Source: Croceitalea sp947503285 (GTDB lineage Bacteria > Bacteroidota > Bacteroidia > Flavobacteriales > Flavobacteriaceae). Taken from it: a DNA stretch of 64,000 bases. A model generated the notes under the pieces. It was not told the DNA's origin, did not search any database, and saw only the letters and a list, made by a program, of their open reading frames with translations. The DNA is taken from positions 1 through 64,000 of the forward strand of contig NZ_BTGQ01000007.1 in NCBI RefSeq assembly GCF_036985505.1. Reading direction: 5' to 3'. The translations under genes were made by a program, and so were the position numbers. This document shows positions 53,509 through 61,511 of the stretch, in pieces. How positions within the stretch are numbered: position 1 is the stretch's first letter; the number at the start of each line of letters is the position of its first letter.

Positions 53509-56421
53509 TTAATTGATAATGGAATCATAAATCACTTGTTGGATCCGTGTTCGAAGGCCGGATTTCACCAAGAGATTGTTGGTCATCGTAGGATAGGTGC
53601 GATTTGATAGGAAGACATAGACCAACTCTTCTTCGGGATCCGCCCAAGTATAGGTTCCAGTAAAGCCACTATGTCCAAAACTTTTAGGGGAAACACAACC
53701 ACAGGTCGGTCCTTTGTCTTTCAGCTGGGGCTTATCAAAGCCCACCCCCCTTCGAACATCTTCATGACAAAAATAACAGGTATTGAACTTTTTAATGGTT
53801 CTTGACTCTAAAAAGCGTTCGCCACCGTAATAGCCGCCTTGCAGGTACATCTGCATTATTTTGGCCACATCATTGGCATTGCTGAAAAGTCCGGCGTGAC
53901 CACCTACCCCACCCTGCATGGCCGCACCCATATCATGAACATACCCTTGAACCGTTTGATACCTGAAATAATTATCTTCCTCGGTGGGGATTATCTCTGA
54001 TTTCTTATGCCTATTAATAGGATTATAGGTCGTTCTTGTGGCTCCGAGTGATTTATACAGAAAATCATTGGCCAGAACGTCCAAGTCATTTTGATAGGTG
54101 TCTTCGATATACTTTTTAAACACATAATAAGCAACATCACTGTAACGATAACGGTTCGATTTCAACTCTTGTCGACCTATACGATTGTATATCGAGTCTT
54201 GGTATACATTCGTCAAATACATACCATCAAATACTTTTATGGAATACTCTTCAGTAGGAACATTTTTATAAAACTCTTGGGATGGCCTTCTATCCTCATT
54301 TAGGGTGCTGACATAAAAAGCAATCCACGCGGGCAAGCGCCCATAATGCGATAAGGCTTTTAAAACAGTAACATTTTTAAGGTCAGAGTCTTTATATTCG
54401 GGTATTAAATCTTGAAAGGTATCATTCAACCTCAATTTGTTCTCCTCTTCCATTTTCATGATCAATGGAAGTGTTCCCAAAATTTTGGTCAATGAGGCCA
54501 AATCATACAAGTGCTCTTTGCTAACGCTATCTTTCGAATTGTATGTTGGTTTGCCAAAACTCTTGTTGTAAATGATTTTCCCCTTTTTGGCGACCAATAC
54601 CTGTGCACCGGGAAACATCATGGAATCTATCCCCATTTGCACAAGACTATCCACTCCAGTCAATTTTTTGGAATCCAACCCAACACGTTCCGGAATACTG
54701 TAGCCTAATCTGGCTATCCCTTTAACATGCTCTCCTGAATTAACGGGAAAAATCGAATTTGCCGAAACCGGAAGTCTTCCATTCACGGCAATGGCCCCAA
54801 AAATCGCCTGTGCCGTTTTCTCTTGGGCGACCCTACTATTTTGATAGCCAACGATAACGGCATCAATTTGATCAAAATTAATGACATCCAACAAGGCGTA
54901 AGGTTTTGTGAACACGGCCAAAATGGTATTACTGGTTCGCATCCTAGAAATTTCTTGAAGCCAAAAAAGTTCATTTGCAGAAAACTTATGGGCTTTCCAA
55001 GGGCTTTCATTACTCTTATGAAGCCCAATGATCACTAAATTAAACTGCTTCAATTTTTCTTTATACGAAGCAACATCCTTAGCCGAGATCTCGGTTACCT
55101 CACCATATCTTTTTAAGGTGTTCAAAAAATGTTCCCCTGATTCCTCCCCAAATCTTACGTATGCGATTTTCTTTTTCTCCAATTTTCGCATAGGCAGTAA
55201 TGAAAACCGGTTTTTAACCACGGTAATGGCATTTTCAATGGCACTCTCGTAAACTAGATCATCTTTTACCGTATTCAAGTCATGGTAAAGACCATCTAAT
55301 TTAATTGGTCGGTAATCATTCAAGCCGACCTTATATTTTGCCATCAAAATTTTCTTTACGGATTCCGATAGGCGTTCTTCGGTAATTCTTCCCTCTCGAT
55401 ATGCCTGTAATAGCTTATTCTTGGCATTCATCAGGTCTACCGGCATTAACAACAAATCGTTTCCTGCGAGAAAAGCGGAAAGCTCCACTTCACCCTCAGG
55501 GGCGAATTCTGAAACCGCCTTCATATTCAAGGCATCAGTAAACACCAGACCTTCGAAACCCAATTCGTTCTTGAGTTTCTCGGTTATGATTGGTTTTGAT
55601 AAGGAAGACGGAAAGCCTTCACGACTTTCTAAGCTCGGTATATTCAAATGGGCTACCATAACGCTGCTCAGTCCTGCCTTTATCAACTGGCGATAAGGAT
55701 ACATCTCAATACTATCTAAACGTTCTTTCGTAAAATCTAAATAAGGTAATGCATGATGTGAATCCGTAGCAGTGTCACCATGACCCGGAAAGTGTTTTCC
55801 TGATGACAAAACCCCAGCGCTTTCGAGTCCCTTCATAAACGCAATGCCCTTTCTGGTTACATTCTCTCGGTCTTCCCCAAAAGAACGATTACCGATGATG
55901 GGATTTTTAGGATTGATATTGATGTCAACATCGGGAGCAAAATTGATATGAACCCCCAATCGCTTCGCGTGTTCTCCAATTCGACGCCCTACCTTTTCCA
56001 CAATGCTATCGTTTTGAATTGCCCCCAAGGTCATATTCCATGGAAAAGCATATGTCGAATCTAATCGCATTGCCAACCCCCATTCGGCATCCATACCTAT
56101 CAACAACGGTGTTTTTGAGGTTTTTTGATAGGTATTGGTCAGTTTTGCCTGACGTACGGGTCCGCCTGTTGAAAAAATAACCCCCCCTATATGGTGTTCC
56201 TTTATCAGTTGCCCGACTTTTTCCGTTGCGGATTTATTTTGACTTGATGCTACGCTTACCATAAAAAGTTGCCCGATACGTTCTTCCAATGACATGGCGG
56301 CGTACCTCGCATCTACCCAACTTTGTTGCGCCAAAATATCCGTTGTGTACAAAGGGTTGACTTGTGCCAGGGCAATAAAAGGAATCAATAAGAAAAAGGC
56401 TAAGTAAAAATTTCTCCGCAT
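53509..56421 (-). CDS. GH3 beta-N-acetylglucosaminidase fused to a beta-lactamase-family serine hydrolase
   Basis: 970 residues. A signal peptide (residues 1-19, ends in ALAQ) is followed by a GH3 N-terminal domain of the NagZ type. It has GVIFSTGG, KHFPGHGDTATDSH as the substrate-binding and acid/base loop, and the nucleophile Asp in VFTDALNMKA near residue 294. A GH3 C-terminal-like domain follows (about 410-570). The last 400 residues are a class C beta-lactamase/serine hydrolase domain with the SLTK nucleophile motif near residue 643, a YSD motif near 780 and HSGFTG near 930. It probably acts on peptidoglycan fragments in the periplasm. The fusion is known from Bacteroidota. Confidence 0.93.
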   Translation of the reverse strand: MRRNFYLAFFLLIPFIALAQVNPLYTTDILAQQSWVDARYAAMSLEERIGQLFMVSVASSQNKSATEKVGQLIKEHHIGGVIFSTGGPVRQAKLTNTYQKTSKTPLLIGMDAEWGLAMRLDSTYAFPWNMTLGAIQNDSIVEKVGRRIGEHAKRLGVHINFAPDVDININPKNPIIGNRSFGEDRENVTRKGIAFMKGLESAGVLSSGKHFPGHGDTATDSHHALPYLDFTKERLDSIEMYPYRQLIKAGLSSVMVAHLNIPSLESREGFPSSLSKPIITEKLKNELGFEGLVFTDALNMKAVSEFAPEGEVELSAFLAGNDLLLMPVDLMNAKNKLLQAYREGRITEERLSESVKKILMAKYKVGLNDYRPIKLDGLYHDLNTVKDDLVYESAIENAITVVKNRFSLLPMRKLEKKKIAYVRFGEESGEHFLNTLKRYGEVTEISAKDVASYKEKLKQFNLVIIGLHKSNESPWKAHKFSANELFWLQEISRMRTSNTILAVFTKPYALLDVINFDQIDAVIVGYQNSRVAQEKTAQAIFGAIAVNGRLPVSANSIFPVNSGEHVKGIARLGYSIPERVGLDSKKLTGVDSLVQMGIDSMMFPGAQVLVAKKGKIIYNKSFGKPTYNSKDSVSKEHLYDLASLTKILGTLPLIMKMEEENKLRLNDTFQDLIPEYKDSDLKNVTVLKALSHYGRLPAWIAFYVSTLNEDRRPSQEFYKNVPTEEYSIKVFDGMYLTNVYQDSIYNRIGRQELKSNRYRYSDVAYYVFKKYIEDTYQNDLDVLANDFLYKSLGATRTTYNPINRHKKSEIIPTEEDNYFRYQTVQGYVHDMGAAMQGGVGGHAGLFSNANDVAKIMQMYLQGGYYGGERFLESRTIKKFNTCYFCHEDVRRGVGFDKPQLKDKGPTCGCVSPKSFGHSGFTGTYTWADPEEELVYVFLSNRTYPTMTNNLLVKSGLRTRIQQVIYDSIIN

Positions 56422-56522
56422 ACTAAATCGTCTAGGGAATCAACTTATTGCAGTTAAAAATATTGTATTTCATCGAAGAAATTCATAAAACAAAGGGAAT
56501 ATCAAGGTTTTTAGGATAAAAT

Positions 56523-57005
56523 TCACATAAAGCGTGCATGCCAGCTTTCAGAGGCGGGTACCTCCCAATTCTCAAGGTACTCTTGTTTGGTAGCAACCAA
56601 GTTGTTAAAAACAATCGTGTTCTTTGAAACGGCCCTGTCTTTGGCCATTTTTTTAAAATCCTTTAAGTTTTTGTACGCGATATACTCACCTTGCTTGTAC
56701 GAAACATTCATCTTATCTAAAAGATCGACTTTGAATTTCTCCTCCAATGATTGAATGAAATGTACTGAGGCATCAATAGAACAGCCCGAAGCGCTAGCCA
56801 TGGATTGATCAAGACCAATTACAATGAAGCGGTTGTATCGTAATTCATACGCCGCTCGTAGACTACTTCCATGTGCCGTCCATTCTTCTAAAAAACCGGA
56901 CAGTCCATTTTTAACCTCAACGACTTCCTCATCAGAAAAAGTCCTATTGCATTGATAGATCCATATTCGGGATGTATCGGGTAACGATTGAAAATCAACT
57001 AACAT
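56523..57005 (-). CDS. Conserved hypothetical protein next to Fe-S oxidoreductase subunits
   Basis: 160 residues, no signal peptide or membrane helix. It begins MLVDFQSLPDTSRIWIYQCN and includes a segment IVIGLDQSMASASGCSID with a conserved-looking Cys. In databases close relatives are often called ABC transporter ATPase, but no Walker A, Walker B or signature motif is visible, so I do not adopt that name. The stop of the Fe-S subunit gene directly abuts its start, so it is in the same operon. Its role is unknown. Confidence 0.8.
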   Translation of the reverse strand: MLVDFQSLPDTSRIWIYQCNRTFSDEEVVEVKNGLSGFLEEWTAHGSSLRAAYELRYNRFIVIGLDQSMASASGCSIDASVHFIQSLEEKFKVDLLDKMNVSYKQGEYIAYKNLKDFKKMAKDRAVSKNTIVFNNLVATKQEYLENWEVPASESWHARFM

Positions 57006-57791
57006 TTAAATGGAGTTTGCAATTAATTCCGCTACATCCAAAACGGCGATACTAGCTTCTTTTTCATGGGCTTTAATACCATCGGTCATCATCGTATTGC
57101 AATAGGGACAACCGGTGGCTATGATATTGGGATTGGTCTCTAAAGCGTCTTTTGTTCGCAATACATTTATATCCATATCACCCTTTTCGGGCTCTTTAAA
57201 CATTTGTGCACCTCCGGCACCACAACACAAGGCCGTTTTTTTATGCCTTTTCATTTCTACGATATCGGCATTGGTCTTTTTGAGTATTTCCCTGGGTGCA
57301 TCATAAACGGCGTTTGCCCTACCTAAATAGCACGGGTCGTGAAACGTAATTCGTTTTTCCTTATAAACCCGTCCCTCTAATGACAAACGACCACTATCCA
57401 ATAACTCTTTGATATACTGGGTATGATGCACTACATCATACTTTCCACCCAAGCTTGGGTATTCATTTTTCAACGTATTGAAAGAGTGTGGGTCACAAGT
57501 AACGATACGCTTTATTTCATAACCGTTCAACACTTCAATATTCATCATGGCCTGCATTTGGAACAAAAACTCATTACCGGCCCTTTTGGCAACATCACCG
57601 GTACAGCTTTCTTCCGATCCTAAAACCGCAAAGTCCACACTGGCCTTATTCAATATTTTTACAAATGCCCTTGAAATCTTCTTGGCCCTATCGTCGTAGC
57701 TCCCTGCAGAACCTACCCAAAATAATATTTCGGGTTGTTTGCCTTGGGCAACAAATTCTTCCATGGTTTTTACCACAAGTGCTTCACTCAT
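57006..57791 (-). CDS. Fe-S oxidoreductase with CCG domains (HdrB/GlcF-like)
   Basis: 261 residues. The cysteine-rich domain motif is seen as TFHDPCYLGR near residue 150, CCGAGGAQM near 190, and GCPYCNTMM near 228, which together bind a cluster in the heterodisulfide reductase B/GlcF family. The N-terminal half carries EESCTGDVAKRAGNE and TCDPHSFNTLKNEYP. It is a cytoplasmic electron-transfer subunit that would pair with the membrane and 4Fe-4S protein encoded upstream, 10 bases away. The physiological substrate is unknown. Confidence 0.92.
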   Translation of the reverse strand: MSEALVVKTMEEFVAQGKQPEILFWVGSAGSYDDRAKKISRAFVKILNKASVDFAVLGSEESCTGDVAKRAGNEFLFQMQAMMNIEVLNGYEIKRIVTCDPHSFNTLKNEYPSLGGKYDVVHHTQYIKELLDSGRLSLEGRVYKEKRITFHDPCYLGRANAVYDAPREILKKTNADIVEMKRHKKTALCCGAGGAQMFKEPEKGDMDINVLRTKDALETNPNIIATGCPYCNTMMTDGIKAHEKEASIAVLDVAELIANSI

Positions 57792-57801
57792 AAGACTATA
57801 A

Positions 57802-59124
57802 TTATTCGTTTACCCAATTCAATCGATCCATTTGATTATAGGGCCAAGGTGCCCCATTGTTTTCGATATTTGACATCATATTGTTTAATTCCGTTGGTGC
57901 TGCAGATTGTTCCATAACCAAATACCTACGCATTTCAACAATGATGGATAAGGGGTCTATACTGACGGGACATGCCTGAACACAAGCGTTACATGTGGTA
58001 CATGCCCAAAGTTCTTCTTTCGTAATATAATCATCCAACAATTGTTTGCCATCTGGAACGAACTTACCTTTATTCGCATCGATGTTTTTACCCACTTCTT
58101 CCAATCGATCACGAGTATCCATCATTATCTTTCGGGGCGATAGTTTTTTACCTGTTTGGCTTGCGGGGCATTCTGAGGTACACCTGCCACATTCCGTGCA
58201 TGTATATGCATTTAAAAGCTGCACCCAATTCAAATCCATTACGTCAGACGCCCCGAACTTACCCGGTTCGGCAGCATCTTCAGCTGGCGCCGCAAAAGGA
58301 TCTGCTGTGGGGTCTAACATCAATTTCACCTCATCGGTGACCGCCTCGACATTGCTGAACTTTCCTTGGGGACCTAATTTTCCGTAGTAGGTATTTGGGA
58401 AAGCCAAAAGAATATGCAAATGTTTCGAGTAATAGAGGTAATTCAAGAAAAATAAGATTCCGATAATATGTGCCCACCATGCGATACGTTCTATCAAAAT
58501 CACGGTTGAAATCGACATACCGTCAAAAATAGGGAGCAAAAATTGACTCACAGGAAAAGCCCCAGCTTGTTCATAATGTGCCGCGCCTAGTTGCTGCAAT
58601 TGAAAATCAGCAGCATTCATGGTCAAAAACAAGAACATCAATACCAATTCTATATATAGAATTAGATTGCCATCTTTTTTAGGCCAACCTTCCATTTCCG
58701 GTTTTACAAAACGTTGTAATCGAATAACATTCCTGCGCAGCCAAAAAACCACTATGGCAATGATTACCAATAATGCCAATACCTCAAATGAACCAATCAG
58801 AAAATCGTATACTATACCTAAAGGGGCAAAAATTCGATGTGTGCCCAACAATCCATCTATGATGATTTCCAATACCTCGATATTGATAATGACAAAACCG
58901 ACATAAACAATAATGTGCATCAATCCCGCGATTGGGCGAACAACCATTTTTGTCTGTCCCAAAGCAATCTTGAGCATATTTTTCCACCGTTGTGCTTTGT
59001 TATCATTCACATCCACATCGTTGCCAAGCTTGATGTTCCTTTGCAGTTTTTGAACGTTTCTCACAAAATAACCAACACCGCCGAATAGAATGACACCAAA
59101 GAGTATATTGGGAAGGTATTCCAT
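57802..59124 (-). CDS. Membrane-bound 4Fe-4S oxidoreductase (HdrC/NarI-like)
   Basis: 440 residues. The first about 260 contain six or so membrane helices of a NarI/HdrE-like cytochrome b fold (LPNILFGVILFGGVGYFV, LLVIIAIVVFWLRR). The C-terminal cytoplasmic part has two 4Fe-4S motifs, CTECGRCTSECP near residue 310 and CTTCNACVQACP near 370. It would pass electrons between the quinone pool and the CCG subunit encoded next. The start ATG at 59124 follows the MCE gene by 3 bases, so the three genes are one transcript. Confidence 0.92.
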   Translation of the reverse strand: MEYLPNILFGVILFGGVGYFVRNVQKLQRNIKLGNDVDVNDNKAQRWKNMLKIALGQTKMVVRPIAGLMHIIVYVGFVIINIEVLEIIIDGLLGTHRIFAPLGIVYDFLIGSFEVLALLVIIAIVVFWLRRNVIRLQRFVKPEMEGWPKKDGNLILYIELVLMFLFLTMNAADFQLQQLGAAHYEQAGAFPVSQFLLPIFDGMSISTVILIERIAWWAHIIGILFFLNYLYYSKHLHILLAFPNTYYGKLGPQGKFSNVEAVTDEVKLMLDPTADPFAAPAEDAAEPGKFGASDVMDLNWVQLLNAYTCTECGRCTSECPASQTGKKLSPRKIMMDTRDRLEEVGKNIDANKGKFVPDGKQLLDDYITKEELWACTTCNACVQACPVSIDPLSIIVEMRRYLVMEQSAAPTELNNMMSNIENNGAPWPYNQMDRLNWVNE

Positions 59125-59127
59125 AGA

Positions 59128-60093
59128 TCAATTTTCTTTTTGGGCTGCTGGGTCGTTCTCAGGCAGCTCATATTCTTTTTGTTTCTTACCAAAAACCGAT
59201 ACGTTGACATATCGCTTGGGGTTCAACCTAAAATCTTGTAATAACAGATCAAGCTCCCTTGAGGCATTGGAAAGATTTTCGTACAGTGCATCATCATTTG
59301 CCAACTTACCTAAGGTACCTTCACCTTCTTCTATTTTGGTCAATACCTTATTTAGCTTGTTGACGGTTCCTTGTAGGTTCTTGAAAGTACCGACAATATC
59401 GGTTTGGGCCAATTCTTTGGAAAGTTTTGAAAAATTTGAGGTAATGGTATTGATATTCTTCAATGAACTATCTAGCCCTGGTTTATTGGCCGATAAAACC
59501 GTATTCATGGTATTGGCACTGGATTGAAAGCTCGAGATCAATTTGTTCAACCCTGAGATACTTTGACGTAATTCCCTTCTTGTTTGGGCGTCTAGAACAT
59601 CATTCACGTGCACTAATAACGAGTCGGCATTCGTAACCGCTCCCTCAACTTTCAATTGCAGGGGAGTAAGGTTTTCTTGAACCAAATCGGTAAGCCCTGG
59701 CTTTACACGTGATTTCAGCGTATCACCGGATACAGCCATAGGGCTATCATCAAAGACTGGAATAATCTGTACACCCTTACCCCCAATTATTCCGGTATCA
59801 TAAATCTCGGCAATACTGTTGCTAGAAAAATCGAATCCTTTATCTACCGAAAAAGTAACTACCGATTTAAACTTATTGTTCTTGAACCTTATGCTTTGAA
59901 CATTGCCGACGACAAGTCCATTGATTGTAACCTGCGTGCCCATTTGCAACCCCCCGACATTATCATACACTGCATGAAAAGTAGAGGAATTATCAAAAAG
60001 TGAAGAAGATTTTAAATACCCAAATCCAAAAATAACTGCAAGAATTCCGAACAACACTAAAATTCCAGTCTTAACTTCCCTAGATAACTTCAA
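59128..60093 (-). CDS. MCE/MlaD-family protein
   Basis: 321 residues. A single N-terminal membrane helix (TGILVLFGILAVIFGFGYL, residues about 9-27) is followed by an MCE domain (YDNVGGLQMGTQVTINGLVV, GNVQSIRF). A long helical stretch rich in Asn, Leu and Ser that could form a coiled-coil follows. The family takes part in lipid transport across the periplasm and normally works with an ABC permease and ATPase, which are not in this window. The start is a TTG, with KLSREVKTGIL right after it and no in-frame ATG nearby. It follows the amidase gene by 66 bases. Confidence 0.9.
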   Translation of the reverse strand: MKLSREVKTGILVLFGILAVIFGFGYLKSSSLFDNSSTFHAVYDNVGGLQMGTQVTINGLVVGNVQSIRFKNNKFKSVVTFSVDKGFDFSSNSIAEIYDTGIIGGKGVQIIPVFDDSPMAVSGDTLKSRVKPGLTDLVQENLTPLQLKVEGAVTNADSLLVHVNDVLDAQTRRELRQSISGLNKLISSFQSSANTMNTVLSANKPGLDSSLKNINTITSNFSKLSKELAQTDIVGTFKNLQGTVNKLNKVLTKIEEGEGTLGKLANDDALYENLSNASRELDLLLQDFRLNPKRYVNVSVFGKKQKEYELPENDPAAQKEN

Positions 60094-60159
60094 AAGGTGT
60101 GATTTACGATTACTAACAAAATTAGGAATAAATTTAACAAAGCGTCAGGGTTAATCCAT

Positions 60160-61380
60160 TCATTTTAAAGCCTCTTTTAAAGGAATGCGTTTACCCGACT
60201 TGTACGCTACGATATAGGAAGTAGTATAACCCTTCGCATCTGCATTGGATTTCAGCTCTTTAGCTTTTTCATACGTACTGGTATTGCCATACATATAGCG
60301 ATACAAATCGTTAAACGATTCTTTTGAGATCGTATCCAATCCTTTAAAGTTAGAGGGTTCCAATGCAATTGCCTTCGAACTGGCCATTATTTGAACCTTA
60401 AAAATTATTTCCGTATTGGCATCCTCATTAGGTTTTTCAACTATATCACTATCTTCTTTTTTGACATTTTCCCCTTTTGCAACGTCAGCAACTTGCTTAT
60501 TGGGCTCTTTAATTTCAGGTTCGGGTATTTCAACGTTTTCGGTAGCCTTCACTTCATTGGCAATGGGGTTACGCTTCGTAGTTTCAATGGGGGTAAGCTC
60601 GGCATTAACACCATCTTTATAACTTAGTATGGCATTGGCAATCGAGACACCCATATCTTTCTGTCCTTTAGAGGAGTTCAGATAACTACCTTCAGCCTTA
60701 TTAGTCAAAAAACCGGTCTCTATCAATACGCTCGGCATAAAGGTTTGGTGTAATACGATAAAACCAGCTTGCTTTACTTTGCGGTCTTTTCGTTTTAAGT
60801 CGGCCGTAAAATTCTTTTGTAACAACTTGGCCAATTCGATGCTTTGATCCAAAAATTCTTCTTGCATGATCGTCAACCCAATAACCGATTCAGGGGAATT
60901 GATATCATATTCCGCATATTTTTTTTCATAGTTATCCTCAAGGTATATCACCGAGTTCTCTTTCTTGGCGACCTCAAAGTTCTGTTTGTTCGCATGAAGC
61001 CCCAAAACGAAGGTACCGGCCCCATGTGCATCGGAGTTGTGTGAGTCACAATGCACCGAAACAAACAAATCGGCATTGGCCTGATTTGCTATTTCACCCC
61101 TTTTGAACAGGTCTACAAAGGTATCGTCGTCCCTAGTAAAGATCACCTCTATGTCTGGGTGCTTTTCCAAAATCCTGCCCACTTCCAAAACAATCGAAAG
61201 TGCAATGTCCTTTTCCAAATAGCCGTTCCCTAGGTTTCCGGGATCATGCCCCCCATGGCCTGCATCGAGAACTACGACAAACTTATCTTCGCTTGTCAGT
61301 TCGGTATTATTTTTGATAAAGGAAGAAAAAAGAAATACCAAAGTGGGTAAAAAGGCAAAAATGAACCGATTTTTAATCAT
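60160..61380 (-). CDS. N-acetylmuramoyl-L-alanine amidase (AmiC-like) with SPOR-like tail
   Basis: 406 residues. A signal segment is followed by an amidase_3 domain: VVLDAGHGGHDPGN carries the first zinc-binding His, LEKDIAL the Glu, SVHCDSH the second His and LIETGFLTN the catalytic Glu. It cuts the bond between muramic acid and L-alanine of peptidoglycan in the periplasm. A Lys/Glu-rich linker leads to a SPOR-like domain of about 80 residues (FKVQIMASSKAIAL, ending GYTTSYIVAYKSGKRI) that would guide it to septal peptidoglycan. The gene diverges from lptD. Confidence 0.93.
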   Translation of the reverse strand: MIKNRFIFAFLPTLVFLFSSFIKNNTELTSEDKFVVVLDAGHGGHDPGNLGNGYLEKDIALSIVLEVGRILEKHPDIEVIFTRDDDTFVDLFKRGEIANQANADLFVSVHCDSHNSDAHGAGTFVLGLHANKQNFEVAKKENSVIYLEDNYEKKYAEYDINSPESVIGLTIMQEEFLDQSIELAKLLQKNFTADLKRKDRKVKQAGFIVLHQTFMPSVLIETGFLTNKAEGSYLNSSKGQKDMGVSIANAILSYKDGVNAELTPIETTKRNPIANEVKATENVEIPEPEIKEPNKQVADVAKGENVKKEDSDIVEKPNEDANTEIIFKVQIMASSKAIALEPSNFKGLDTISKESFNDLYRYMYGNTSTYEKAKELKSNADAKGYTTSYIVAYKSGKRIPLKEALK

Positions 61381-61456
61381 AAGAACAGCTGATTTTTAGT
61401 GCTTCCCCAAGGTTAAATTTATGGTAATGTCGGATTAACAGAATAAAAAATATATG

Positions 61457-61464
61457 TAAGTTTG
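61457..61464 (+). promoter_or_regulatory. Candidate promoter of lptD
   Basis: TAAGTTTG matches the Bacteroidota -7 consensus TAnnTTTG. A TTA at 61435-61437, close to the -33 TTG, is spaced 19 bases upstream. It lies 48 bases before the TTG start of lptD. Confidence 0.45.
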
Positions 61465-61511
61465 AGCTTCAAAAACTGAGCCAACCTACTACAAAAATAG
61501 GATTTATCACG

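Noticed and set aside
56523..57005. ABC transporter ATPase, a name often given to relatives of this protein
   Set aside because: No Walker A, Walker B or ABC signature motif is present.
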